DNA of 33,497 nt from Syntrophus sp. PtaU1.Bin005 (GTDB lineage Bacteria; Desulfobacterota; Syntrophia; Syntrophales; Syntrophaceae). The first letter of the stretch is position 1; every line of letters starts with the position of its first letter. Made by a program: the position numbers and the translations under genes. Shown here piece by piece: positions 8,485 to 17,029 of the stretch. Where the stretch lies: NCBI GenBank assembly GCA_002067745.1, contig MVRU01000025.1:1-33497 (forward strand), given 5' to 3'. The notes below the pieces were generated by a model. That model saw nothing but the letters and a program-made list of their open reading frames with translations. It ran no database searches and was not told where the DNA came from.

Positions 8485-8730
8485 TCAGGAGAAACAGCCC
8501 GGGGAGGTCGAGCTGAGGATATAATGTTCGATGATGAGGCGGTCACGGTCGCCATGAAGACGGCTCAACAACCGGCGCAGAAAGGCTTTTTCGTCCTCGG
8601 TGGTCAGGAAGGATTGCAGGGCGTAATCGATGCCGTCGGTTACAATGTCGAAGGCGTCCATGAAATCGGAGATGCTGGCGGGAGGCTCTGCGATGATGGA
8701 TTTTATTTTTTCTCTGTCGTGATTCGGCAT
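8485..8730 (-). CDS. 81-aa hypothetical protein
   Basis: Small, mostly helical soluble protein, not recognised. It reads MPNHDREKIKSIIAEPP at the start, with conserved-looking helical text (FMDAFDIVTDGIDYALQSF) and a charged helix FLRRLLSRLHGDRDRLI. The ATG at 8730 is chosen because AGGAGG lies 10 bases upstream; a TTG three codons earlier sits directly against that site and is unlikely. It stands alone, convergent with the rhodanese gene. An 89-aa frame on the opposite strand (8479-8748) is its shadow. Confidence 0.6.
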   Translation of the reverse strand: MPNHDREKIKSIIAEPPASISDFMDAFDIVTDGIDYALQSFLTTEDEKAFLRRLLSRLHGDRDRLIIEHYILSSTSPGCFS

Positions 8731-8760
8731 GACCGGCAAACCTCCTAGGAAATCAACGTC

Positions 8761-8796
8761 AAGAAAGGCGCATGAAAATGCGCCTTTCTTGTTTTT
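8761..8796 (+). terminator. rho-independent terminator
   Basis: A perfect 13-bp stem (8761-8773 with 8778-8790), a 4-base loop, then GTTTTT. Oriented for plus-strand transcription, so it could end the rhodanese transcript after read-through of the convergent small gene. The minus-strand flank lacks a T run. Confidence 0.8.
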
Positions 8797-8917
8797 GCAG
8801 TGATTATTTTCGGAGAACTCAGTCCCCCATCGGCAAAGAACGGCCTCCTGGAGATGACACCCCCTTAGAAGACGAGGCCATCCTCCTGAATCCGGATTTC
8901 CCTGTTCATGTGCAGGA

Positions 8918-9475
8918 TCAAGACTTTCTGCTTCTCAACCCGATAAGGCCGACCAGGCCTGAACCGAGCAGGAGCACGGCAGGCGGAAGGGGTACAGGTG
9001 CGCCTGAATTGAGGGCTTCCACCGCGTCCAGATCAAAGCCCGCAACGGCTCCTCCATTGTCCAGCCCTACGAATTTCAGATAATTCACATACGGAAGGCC
9101 GGAGTAGCTGCTCAAGTCATACTCCACATCGTAGGCGGTCCGACCCAGGTAAACATAGGTGATGTTGTCCTTGCTTGCGTAGATGTCGACATTCGAATCG
9201 CCACCTATCACCTGATAGATTTTGAGGTCGTTGCCGGCTCCGTCGTAGGCTGTATTGTCTGTAAAGGCAAGGATAAGGGTTTCCGGGATGTCAATGGAAA
9301 CGTGATTTCCGTCGTTGGGGCCCAGGGCATACTCGGCCGGGCCGCCTGCACTCGAGGATCCCGCCGGTCGGTCGAATGACACAACCTCATCCAGCCACTG
9401 GTCGGCAACACTGTTGGTTGCAAAAGCGAACAGGCCGAAAAGCAAACAGAAAGACAAGATAAAAACTTTTTTCAT
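8918..9475 (-). CDS. secreted protein with VPLP/PEP-CTERM-type sorting tail
   Basis: 185-aa exported protein. A signal peptide is clear (MKKVFILSFCLLFGLFAFA, about residues 1-19, cleaved near ATNSVA-DQW). The mature part is acidic and beta-rich (GPNDGNHVSIDIPETLILAF, DNGGAVAGFDLDAVEAL). The C-terminus is a sorting tripartite: VPLPPAVLLLGSG, hydrophobic helix, then LRSRKS. Known family biology says exosortase recognises and removes such tails on the way to the cell surface or exopolysaccharide matrix. The start at 9475 is set by AGGAGG 5-6 bases upstream; a longer frame to 9721 would bury the signal peptide. No exosortase gene is in the window. Confidence 0.85.
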   Translation of the reverse strand: MKKVFILSFCLLFGLFAFATNSVADQWLDEVVSFDRPAGSSSAGGPAEYALGPNDGNHVSIDIPETLILAFTDNTAYDGAGNDLKIYQVIGGDSNVDIYASKDNITYVYLGRTAYDVEYDLSSYSGLPYVNYLKFVGLDNGGAVAGFDLDAVEALNSGAPVPLPPAVLLLGSGLVGLIGLRSRKS

Positions 9476-9972
9476 GGTTTCCTCCTCTGCATCCGTCGGA
9501 TCATTTCCTGTGTTCGGAACGGTTTCCCCTGCTCGAGGATGCCTGGTATCATCTTGGAAGAACTGTTGAGCGATGCTGTAAAAACCCTTTCCCCGAGTTG
9601 TATCGAACGTTCGTCTGGTGCGAGAAATCACCTCCCCCCTTGTCTGCCAGTCCGGATCCCTGCAGACTCGGCAACGGAATGGAAAAATGATCGATGAGAA
9701 CAGGGTCGTGTCGGTTTCCATCCTGTGCCCCCTGCGGGGGAGCCCGGAAACCGGGAATCAATAAACGCTGTTTTAACTTTAAACGATATTGAAGCCCGAT
9801 GCAATCGGGTTTACCCTGAATTTTCAAAGGCCAAAACTCTTACGCAGCTTGAGCCTCTTGGCCTTTACTTTACGTTCCGGCGCGGGAAATGACGTTTGGC
9901 CCTCAGGTTTTGTCCGTAATGGTTATACGGACAGCCGGCAGGTCTGCGCCTTTTCAGTAGCTCCCTGTAACA
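9476..9972. other. gene-free interval with clustered inverted repeats
   Basis: About 500 bases upstream of the PEP-CTERM-type gene. It holds two small hairpins near 9727-9755 (CCCC-CGGGG and CCCGG-CCGGG) and a folded-looking block at 9795-9950 listed separately. No sigma-54 site, GEMM riboswitch core or gene was recognised. Confidence 0.5.
9795..9950. other. multi-hairpin element, candidate structured RNA or leader
   Basis: Four nested or adjacent perfect pairings occur in 156 bases: CCCGAT/ATCGGG (9795-9800, 9804-9809), AAAGGCCA/TGGCCTTT (9826-9833, 9859-9866), GGCGC/GCGCC (9879-9883, 9946-9950), and inside the last one GTCCGTA/TACGGAC (9912-9918, 9926-9932). On the minus strand it would lie in the leader of the PEP-CTERM-type gene. 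It matches no RNA family I could recognise. Confidence 0.4.
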
Positions 9973-10566
9973 TCAGGGGGAATCCTTCGAGACTGCCGTT
10001 TCAAGTTCCGCTGTCAGTTCCTTCAGTTCGTCACGATCAAAGGTCAGCCGGACTCTGCCGCCCCCGGGATGTGAAAAAATGAGGGTTGCCCCCATGTCCG
10101 TTTTTTCAATCTGCCACCTTTTTTCCCGGGGGAGCTTGACCGCTTCCGACAGCCAGTCATCCGGGTCAAACTCCGCAATTTGTATCAGGACCCCGAAGGC
10201 ATGGCGGGGATGGATGAAAATCTCCTTCCACACAGCGCCGTAATACTCGTTGTATCCAAAAAAGGGGATGCCCTTTTCCTCGAGATGCTTCATCGTTCTG
10301 CGGAGATCCGGTGTCTGGAGCGTGATGTGGTGGACGCCGCCTTCCCTGTGCTTCAGAAACCCCTCAAGATAGCTTCCCTTTCCCGTAGGTGAGATGATCT
10401 CCAGCCGGGAAAGATCGCCCAGGGAAAAGATCTGCCAGAAGTACTTCATCTGGGGGCTCCCCATGGAGCCGACGCAGGCAACAGCCCCCAATACGTCTCG
10501 GAAAAAGTGTTCCGCTCTTTTCTGGTCTCTTACCGCAAGCGATACATGGTCTATTCTCGAAATCAA
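9973..10566 (-). CDS. VOC-fold protein (methylmalonyl-CoA epimerase / glyoxalase-like)
   Basis: 197-aa vicinal-oxygen-chelate protein. The start MISRIDHVSLAVRD and the mid-protein GGVHHITLQTPDL are the paired half-motifs. Candidate metal ligands are H7, E56 (SRLEIISP), H79 or H80, and E132 (IQIAEF), as in methylmalonyl-CoA epimerase and glyoxalase I. The overall pattern (LEIISP, FLKHREGGVHHITL) is closest to methylmalonyl-CoA epimerase, but the protein has about 50 extra C-terminal residues and no mutase or carboxylase genes nearby, so the substrate is uncertain. It is a single gene, with GGGAGGAAC about 10 bases before the ATG. Confidence 0.8.
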   Translation of the reverse strand: MISRIDHVSLAVRDQKRAEHFFRDVLGAVACVGSMGSPQMKYFWQIFSLGDLSRLEIISPTGKGSYLEGFLKHREGGVHHITLQTPDLRRTMKHLEEKGIPFFGYNEYYGAVWKEIFIHPRHAFGVLIQIAEFDPDDWLSEAVKLPREKRWQIEKTDMGATLIFSHPGGGRVRLTFDRDELKELTAELETAVSKDSP

Positions 10567-11445
10567 AACCGTTCCTCCCAGTCACCATTATTTCGAGGAC
10601 CGTGCGAGGCCACTTCCGACGATATCACAACGGCTTTCTGACGGTCCCTCTCTGTTCTCCATTTCCCTTCGGCCGCCTCCCGCGGCGGACAGGGATGGAC
10701 TGCCGATTTATATACAGGAACCGGGGCTAAAGGGAAGCATGAAAGTTTAGAGGCATTTTCCCGCGTGATTCCCAATTGTTTCTGGGCATGAGGCCTGCCG
10801 GTCAACTGGTTCAAGGCAGAAATTTCTCGAGGAATCGATGGATGATGCGTCATGGGATCAACCGGTTTTCAGGCCCCATCGGTCAAAAATAGTCCGAGAA
10901 GGATGTGCTGGCACCGTACTTGCTTTACCATACGTCAAGCAATGTTCATCTTCTTGTCGGCCTGGTCCGCGCATGCCGCCGGACCAGGCCGACACTCCTG
11001 TCATCCAAACCCTGCAAAGCCAGGCATTCCTGTCCGCGGAGGGATCGAAAAAAAACCAAAAAGTGAACGGATGGAGTTGACCCCTTGAAGGGGGCCGTTA
11101 GCGCCTTGCTACGCGAGCGTCAAAAAATATTCATGAGGTTGTCCGGATAGAGGGTTGTAATAGGGATGTATCGACTCTGCCAGTTTTATGCTGGTATATG
11201 TTCCGTAATCGATCCGTATTGAGTTTGTCTTAAATTGTGGCACTATTACAGCGCTTTGGCGATTCGGCCGGCGGAGTTCCAGGAAAAGCCGTCTTTGATC
11301 TGATCCTGGCCGCGTGACCCCTTGTCCGAATCCGAATGCTGAAAGGAAAAGGGGGCTTTCTTCTTAGAGAGAATCCATTTTTTTGCCGCCTGGAAAGATG
11401 CTTCAACGAAGCATGACATGCCGGACGGACTGTAAGGGAAGAGCT
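10567..11445. other. long gene-free interval
   Basis: About 880 bases with no gene I can support. Open frames at 10838-11088 lack ribosome sites and family resemblance. It contains the 14-bp inverted repeat at 10956-10993 and a shorter CCCCTT/AAGGGG hairpin near 11083-11096. Confidence 0.5.
10956..10993. repeat. perfect 14-bp inverted repeat
   Basis: GTCGGCCTGGTCCG (10956-10969) and its exact complement CGGACCAGGCCGAC (10980-10993) flank a 10-base spacer. Neither side is followed by a T run, so it is not a standard terminator. It could be a stable RNA hairpin, a dispersed repeat or a protein-binding site. Confidence 0.7.
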
Positions 11446-11676
11446 ATGAATTACCAACAATACCTGAAAACATTGATCGGCAGGAGAGGGACACTGGACT
11501 TTCCGGAAAAGGGCTCCTGTGGTGTGCTTGAAAACAGTTCCTATTACAAGCTCCGCTTCAACGAATCAAACCTTTCCCATCGGAATGCCCATCTCATCGA
11601 TGTTCAGGATGACTTTGTCGTCATCCAGCACGATGTCCATGGGGCGATGAAAATACCCCTCTCGTTTTTCTGGTAA
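11446..11676 (+). CDS. 76-aa hypothetical protein, likely small beta-barrel
   Basis: Short protein starting MNYQQYLKTLIGRRGTLDF. The alternation of short hydrophobic strands (GVLENSSYYKLRF, LIDVQDDFVVIQHD, MKIPLSFFW) suggests a small beta-barrel, as in SH3- or Sm-like folds; that is inference and no family was recognised. One Cys, no export signal. The ATG at 11446 has AAGGGAAGAG just upstream; an earlier in-frame ATG at 11383 gives poor sequence and is rejected. It stands alone and converges with the FMN-binding gene that follows. Confidence 0.65.
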   Translation: MNYQQYLKTLIGRRGTLDFPEKGSCGVLENSSYYKLRFNESNLSHRNAHLIDVQDDFVVIQHDVHGAMKIPLSFFW

Positions 11677-11742
11677 ATGAGTCAGGACCGGCGACGGTGG
11701 CTTCAGGAAAGGCCCATCGTTCCGGCGGCCGTCGTCAGAACG

Positions 11743-12363
11743 TCAGGGGATCACCCAGGAGGCGTCCATCCGGCTTTCTTTCCACGAGAATTTTGCCCGG
11801 ATATGGCCGGTCAATTTCAGCAGCAGCCAGTCCATTTCATCAAACCGGCAGACAATGGCGGCAAAGTTTTTCCGGGCTTCGGGAATATCAAATAATTTTG
11901 GCGCCTTTTCCAGGAGAAAACCCGGAAGACCCGAACTCGGATTCTCCGTGGGCGACCCCGGCGGAATTTCTGCGCAGTAGTTGATGCGGTGATGCAGGCG
12001 CACCTGGTCCCACTGCGCTTCCGCCAGCTCGTCATCGGTGTGGACCGAAGCGGTTCCTGAAATGCGCAGCTGCAGCCATTTTTCAGGATGATAGAACAGC
12101 CAGCTCACATTGGGATTGTCCCGGATCTGCGGGACCTTTGAACCCCGGGCATCGCAGTGACAGACCAAGGCCCGGTCCCTTTCTGAAAACTCCCTCAGGA
12201 TCACGATCCGCACCTGGGGCCTGCGGCCATCCATGGTGGTCAGGATGGCCTGGTGAAAGGGGTCCCTGAAGTTTTGGACGCCGTTATGGAGTTGTCTCCA
12301 GCTTGATTCGAGAACTTCATCCAGTGTTGAAATCGTTTCTTTTTTCCCAAATACCATAGACAT
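11743..12363 (-). CDS. pyridoxamine 5'-phosphate oxidase-like FMN-binding protein
   Basis: About 206-aa split-barrel flavin-binding protein of the pyridoxamine-phosphate-oxidase superfamily. HQAILTTMDGRRPQVRIVIL, the SKVPQIRDNPNVSWLFYHPE segment and WLQLRISGTASVHTDDEL are the usual FMN-site and dimer strands. The C-terminus (GHIRAKFSWKES) is less like PdxH, so this is probably a general FMN or F420-type family member, not the vitamin B6 biosynthetic enzyme. Three ATGs are possible (12387, 12363, 12357); I prefer 12363 because GCGGGA precedes it and the extra N-terminal residues look unlike the family, but this is not firm. It is divergent from the RND operon. Confidence 0.8.
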   Translation of the reverse strand: MSMVFGKKETISTLDEVLESSWRQLHNGVQNFRDPFHQAILTTMDGRRPQVRIVILREFSERDRALVCHCDARGSKVPQIRDNPNVSWLFYHPEKWLQLRISGTASVHTDDELAEAQWDQVRLHHRINYCAEIPPGSPTENPSSGLPGFLLEKAPKLFDIPEARKNFAAIVCRFDEMDWLLLKLTGHIRAKFSWKESRMDASWVIP

Positions 12364-12387
12364 TCCCGCAGGCCGTGCAGACAGCAT

Positions 12388-12758
12388 GTCAGCTTCTGGG
12401 CACGCCTTCCCTGAAAAGAAGTTACAGCCAACAAATTATTCCCTTTCATATCACAATCTTCAGGAAATACATATCATGATCGGCAAGAGCCTGATGTTCC
12501 GTGACTTTACAGGGAAGAAGGCCTGAAAGGACGGTGGAAATCACGGCGGGAGGCGTGCAGGACCTGATCTCGCTCACTGCGGCGAAAGGAGGAGGACGCG
12601 CGTATTCGTGGACTGGTCGAGTCAGGCCGCTTCTTCTCCATGCCAATGAGAAGGCGGTAAAAACCGGGGCGCTCCAATTAAATCTTGACGGTGCTTTTCG
12701 TATGGCCTATTTTTCCCCATATTTTCTTCCCATGCCGTGTGCGGAAAGGTCGTTCTTC
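12388..12758. other. gene-free interval between FMN-binding gene and RND operon
   Basis: About 370 bases that must carry divergent promoters. No good -35/-10 pair and no regulator gene were recognised. An in-frame upstream extension of the RND adaptor (from 12501) is rejected because it lacks a ribosome site and would bury the lipoprotein signal. Confidence 0.45.
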
Positions 12759-13916
12759 ATGAAAAAGCGCTTTGCCTGTCTGGCCGCTGCCACCCTCGTG
12801 ATATCGTTTTTTCTGATCACCGCCTGTTCGGAAAGTTCCCGGGATGCCGCTCCGGAAAAAACAAGCCGGGACAGACAGATTCCTGTCACCGCCGCCAAGG
12901 CGGTACTCAAAGAAATTCCGATAGAAATCAAAACGTTCGGGAATGTTCAGGCCCGTTCGAGTATCCAGATCAAGTCGGAGGTTGACGGCATTCTCGCCAA
13001 AGTGCACTTCAGCAAGGGGCAGACGATCCGGAGGGGAGATCTCCTCTTTACCATCGATTCCCGATCCTACCAGGCGGAGCTGGATCGGGCCAGGGCCAAC
13101 CTCCTCAGGGATCGGGCCATGGAAGAACATGCCCTCCTCACGGCGGCACGTTTTCGAGAGCTCTTCAAGAGGGAATTGATTTCCCGCAGCGACAACGACA
13201 AGGCCCAGGCGGAAGCGGCCGCCCTGACGGCAACGGTTCGAGCCGACCGGGCGGCGGAAGCCACGGCGGGGCTCCAGGTCGGACGCTGTTCCATCTACAG
13301 TCCGATCACCGGGCGGGCCGGAGACCTTCTCACCGCGGAAGGGTCCTTGATCAGGGCCAGGGAGGCCACCATGGTGACGATCAACCAGATCCGGCCCATC
13401 GAGGTTTTTTTCAGCGTCCCCCAGGCCGATCTGCCCGCGATCCGCAGTGCGATGGCCGGAGGAATCCTGAGAGTCAGGGCAGGATTGCCGGGGGACAGCA
13501 GGCCTCCGGAGGAGGGCGACCTCTTTTTTATCGACAATTCGATCAATCAAGGAACCGGAACGGTGCGTCTTGCCGGGGTGTTCAGCAACGACCGGGAGGT
13601 GCTCTGGCCGGGCCAGTACGTCACCGTGACCCTGGTGCTCGGGATCCGGAAGGACGCCCTGGTCGTGCCGGCGGAGTCGGTTCAGGCGGGTCAGGATGGC
13701 AAATTTGTCTTTGTCGTCAAAGAGGACCAGACGGTTGAACTCAGGCCGGTTGCCGTCCAGATGGCCACCGGGGTTGAGGCGGTCATCGACAGGGGTCTGG
13801 GGGCCGGCGAGCGTGTTGTAACCGACGGCCACCTGGAACTCGTCCCGGGCGCCCGGGTCGAGATCAGGGCTGCCGCCGATAAAGAGCCCGCAAAAACGCC
13901 GGGGGAGCGTCCGTGA
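12759..13916 (+). CDS. RND efflux periplasmic adaptor (membrane fusion) lipoprotein
   Basis: 385-aa adaptor that bridges an inner-membrane RND pump to an outer-membrane channel. Start at 12759 gives MKKRFACLAAATLVISFF, ending in the lipobox LITA-C with the lipidated Cys at residue 23. Then come the barrel-sandwich first half (IQIKSEVDGILAKVHFSKGQTIRRGDLLFTID), an Ala/Arg-rich helical hairpin (about residues 110-165), the second lipoyl half (CSIYSPITGRAG) and beta-barrel strands (LWPGQYVTVTLVL). GGAAAGG lies about 9 bases upstream. Its stop overlaps the permease start as GTGA, so the two are coupled. It resembles MdtA-type adaptors. No outer-membrane factor gene is nearby, so a TolC-like partner must be encoded elsewhere. 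Confidence 0.93.
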   Translation: MKKRFACLAAATLVISFFLITACSESSRDAAPEKTSRDRQIPVTAAKAVLKEIPIEIKTFGNVQARSSIQIKSEVDGILAKVHFSKGQTIRRGDLLFTIDSRSYQAELDRARANLLRDRAMEEHALLTAARFRELFKRELISRSDNDKAQAEAAALTATVRADRAAEATAGLQVGRCSIYSPITGRAGDLLTAEGSLIRAREATMVTINQIRPIEVFFSVPQADLPAIRSAMAGGILRVRAGLPGDSRPPEEGDLFFIDNSINQGTGTVRLAGVFSNDREVLWPGQYVTVTLVLGIRKDALVVPAESVQAGQDGKFVFVVKEDQTVELRPVAVQMATGVEAVIDRGLGAGERVVTDGHLELVPGARVEIRAAADKEPAKTPGERP

Positions 13917-16900
13917 ATCTTTCGGAGCCCTTCATCCGGCGCCCTGTCATGACGATGCTGTGCATGCTGAGCATCGTCCTTGCCGGTCTGATCGGTTATC
14001 GCCTCCTGCCGGTGAGCGATCTGCCCGCGGTGGACTTTCCCACGATCAGCGTTTCCGCCTCCCTGCCCGGTGCAAATCCGGAAACCATGGCCTCAACAGT
14101 GGCGACCCCTCTTGAAAAGGAATTCACGACCATTGCCGGCCTCGACTCCATGATCTCCACCAGCTCTCAGGGGTCGACCCGCATCACCCTGCAATTTGAC
14201 CTGAATCGCAATATCGATGCGGCGGCCCAGGATGTGCAGTCCGCCATCTCGCGCGCCAGCCGTCGTCTACCTGAGGATCTGCCGACCCCGCCGTCCTTCC
14301 GAAAGGTCAATCCCGCCGACCAGCCGATTCTGTACCTGGCCCTGACCAGCCCAACCCTTCCAATGTATCTGCTCAACGAGTACGGGGAGACGCAGCTTGC
14401 GCAGCAGATATCGAGGGTGACCGGCGTGGCGCAGGTGTCCGTCTACGGCTCGCAGAAGTACGCCGTCCGCATCGAGCTGGACCCCCATGCCCTGGCCTCC
14501 CGCGGCATCGGCATCGACGAGGTGTCCTCGGTTATCGGTCATTACAACGTCAACAATCCCCTGGGTACCCTCACCGGCGCGCAGACCCTGGCCACGCTGC
14601 AGTCTGAAAACCAGCTGATGAAGGCCGGCCTGTACCTGCCTCTCGTCGTGGCCTACCGCGACGGCCAGCCCGTGCGCCTTCAGGAGCTGGGGAACGTTCG
14701 GGACAGCGTTGAAAATGACAGGGTGGCGGCATGGTTCGCCACGCCGACAACCCGCAGCCGCGCCATCATCCTGGCCATTCAGCGGCAGCCCGGAACCAAC
14801 ACGATCCAGGTCGCCGACGCCATCAAGGCCCTGCTGCCCGCCTTCCGCGAAAAGCTGCCGGCATCCGTATCCCTGGTCGTCCTGCGCGACAGCAGCATTC
14901 CCATCAAGGACTCGGCAAGGGATGTGCAGTTCACCCTGTATCTGACCCTGGTCCTCGTCGTCCTGGTCATCTTTCTCTTCCTTCGCAATCTGTCCGCAAC
15001 GGTCATTCCGAGCTTGACCCTTCCCGTCTCCCTTATCGGAACCTTTGCCGTCATGTACCTTCTGGATTACAGCATCGACAACCTGTCCCTCATGGCCCTG
15101 ACCCTGTCTGTGGGGTTCGTCGTCGATGACGCCATCGTCATGCTGGAAAATATCATGAGGCATATCGAGATGGGAAAACCGCGGATGCAGGCGGCCCTGG
15201 AAGGGGCCCGGGAAATCGGCTTCACCATCGTATCCATGACCCTCTCGCTGGCCGCCGTGTTCATCCCCGTCCTCTTCATGGGGGGCATCGTGGGACGCCT
15301 CTTCCGGGAGTTTTCCGTTACCATTGCCGTGGCCGTTCTGATCAGCGGCTTCGTCTCCCTGAGCCTGACCCCCATGCTCGCCAGCCGGTTCATCCGCGCC
15401 CCGGGGAGAGAACGGCATGGGCGGGTCTACCTCATGGTGGAGTCGGGGTTTGATGCGATGCTCAGCTTTTACCGCAGCACCCTGCTTTGGGTCCTTTCCC
15501 GCGAGCGCGCAACCCTGATCTTTTCCGCCGCCCTTCTTGCCGCAACGGTCTTCCTGTTTTACGCCATTCCCAAGGGCTTCATCCCCTCGGAAGACCGGGA
15601 CCAGATCTCGATCAGGACGGAGGCGGCAGAGAACATCTCCTTCGATTCCATGGTTCAGCATCAGCTGGCTCTGCTCGATATCGTGCAGAAGGACCCCAAC
15701 GTCGACCGCTTCATGTGCAGCGTGGCCTCAGGAGGCGGCCAGAGCGCCACGAATACCGGGAGCATGTTCATCGTCCTCAAGCCCCGCCGTGAAAGGGAAC
15801 TCAGTGCGGATCAGGTGATCGACAGGCTCCGGCCAAAGCTCGCCTCCGTTCCGGGCATCAGGGCCTTTCCGACCAATCCGCCCCCGATCAACATCGGCGG
15901 ACGTGTGACCAAAAGTCTCTATCAGGTGACATTCCAGGGGATTGAAACGAAGGAGCTGTTCCGCTACGGCGCTGAAATGGAGGATCGGATGCGCCGGATG
16001 GAGGAACTGCAGGATGTGAGCAGCGACCTGCAGCTGAAGAATCCCGAGGTGCACATCGATATCGACCGCGATCAGGCGTTCATCCTGAACGTCACGCCGA
16101 TGCAGATTGAAAACGCCCTTTACAGCGCCTACGGGTCGCGCCAGATTTCGACGATCTACACCCCGAACAACGATTATCAGGTCATCATGGAACTGCTGCC
16201 TCAGTACCGGACCGATCCTTCCGTGCTGTCCATGCTTCATGTCCGGTCTTCCACCGGGCAGCTGGTCCCCCTGAGGGCGATCACGACGCTGCGGGAGGAT
16301 ATCGGCCCGCTGACCATCAGCCATTCCGGACAGCTGCCCTCGGTGACCATTTCGTTCAACCTCAAGCCCGGCTATTCGCTCGGCCAGGCGGTGGAGAGGA
16401 TCCAGGCCATGACGGCCGCCTCCATGCCCTCCGGGATGACGTTCGAATTTCAGGGAACCGCGAAGGCCTTCCAGTCATCCCTTGCCAGTATGGGGATTCT
16501 GTTGATTCTGGCCATCGTGGTGATCTACATCATTCTGGGGATCCTCTATGAAAGTTTCTATCATCCCGTCACCATCCTCTCCGCCCTGCCTTTCGCCGGT
16601 TTCGGGGCGCTGCTGGCCCTTATGGCCTTCCGCCATGACCTTTCCATCTATGCCTTCGTGGGCATAGTCATGCTGGTCGGCCTCGTGAAGAAGAACGGAA
16701 TCATGATGGTGGACTTCGCCATCGAGGCGCAGCGCAGACAGGGGAAAAATCCGCATGACGCCGTCTACGAGGCCTGCCTCGTCCGTTTCCGCCCGATCAT
16801 GATGACGACGATGGCCGCCCTCATGGCCGGGCTGCCCATCGCCCTGGGATACGGCGCAGGGGCCGAATCCCGGCGCCCCCTGGGGCTGGCCGTCGTCGGC

Positions 16901-17029
16901 GGCCTGCTCTTTTCGCAGACGCTGACCCTGTATGTGACGCCGGTGTTCTATGTAGCGATGGAAAAATTGCGGAGCCGGATCGCCAGCGGCCATCGGAAAC
17001 AAGACTCCGCGACGGGGGCGGAGCCCTGA
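13913..17029 (+). CDS. RND multidrug efflux permease (HAE1, MdtB/MdtC-like)
   Basis: 1038-aa inner-membrane proton-drug antiporter with the standard 12-helix, two large periplasmic loop layout. The first helix follows MNLSEPFIRRPVMTMLC. The proton-relay residues are visible: the Asp pair D405-D406 in FVVDDAIVMLENI (TM4) and Lys about 926 in LVKKNGIMMVDFAIEAQR (TM10). MALTLSVGFVVDD and PSEDRDQISIR also match HAE1 permeases. Sequence style (PVSDLPAVDFPTISVSASLPGA) is nearest the MdtB/MdtC group. The GTG start at 13913 overlaps the adaptor stop. No second permease follows, so it probably works as a homotrimer. No clear terminator was found downstream. Confidence 0.94.
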   Translation: MNLSEPFIRRPVMTMLCMLSIVLAGLIGYRLLPVSDLPAVDFPTISVSASLPGANPETMASTVATPLEKEFTTIAGLDSMISTSSQGSTRITLQFDLNRNIDAAAQDVQSAISRASRRLPEDLPTPPSFRKVNPADQPILYLALTSPTLPMYLLNEYGETQLAQQISRVTGVAQVSVYGSQKYAVRIELDPHALASRGIGIDEVSSVIGHYNVNNPLGTLTGAQTLATLQSENQLMKAGLYLPLVVAYRDGQPVRLQELGNVRDSVENDRVAAWFATPTTRSRAIILAIQRQPGTNTIQVADAIKALLPAFREKLPASVSLVVLRDSSIPIKDSARDVQFTLYLTLVLVVLVIFLFLRNLSATVIPSLTLPVSLIGTFAVMYLLDYSIDNLSLMALTLSVGFVVDDAIVMLENIMRHIEMGKPRMQAALEGAREIGFTIVSMTLSLAAVFIPVLFMGGIVGRLFREFSVTIAVAVLISGFVSLSLTPMLASRFIRAPGRERHGRVYLMVESGFDAMLSFYRSTLLWVLSRERATLIFSAALLAATVFLFYAIPKGFIPSEDRDQISIRTEAAENISFDSMVQHQLALLDIVQKDPNVDRFMCSVASGGGQSATNTGSMFIVLKPRRERELSADQVIDRLRPKLASVPGIRAFPTNPPPINIGGRVTKSLYQVTFQGIETKELFRYGAEMEDRMRRMEELQDVSSDLQLKNPEVHIDIDRDQAFILNVTPMQIENALYSAYGSRQISTIYTPNNDYQVIMELLPQYRTDPSVLSMLHVRSSTGQLVPLRAITTLREDIGPLTISHSGQLPSVTISFNLKPGYSLGQAVERIQAMTAASMPSGMTFEFQGTAKAFQSSLASMGILLILAIVVIYIILGILYESFYHPVTILSALPFAGFGALLALMAFRHDLSIYAFVGIVMLVGLVKKNGIMMVDFAIEAQRRQGKNPHDAVYEACLVRFRPIMMTTMAALMAGLPIALGYGAGAESRRPLGLAVVGGLLFSQTLTLYVTPVFYVAMEKLRSRIASGHRKQDSATGAEP

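Noticed and set aside
8479-8748. 89-aa plus-strand frame opposite the 81-aa gene
   Set aside because: No ribosome site; the minus-strand gene has AGGAGG at a proper distance and a more protein-like sequence.
9476-9972. c-di-GMP (GEMM) riboswitch or sigma-54 promoter upstream of the PEP-CTERM-type gene
   Set aside because: Neither the conserved GEMM core (GACGCAAAGC-like) nor a GG-N10-GC element with the right context was found on either strand.
14267-15661. Long minus-strand frame (464 aa) across the RND permease
   Set aside because: Antisense shadow with extreme Gly/Asp/Gln/His composition produced by GC-rich codons of the permease.
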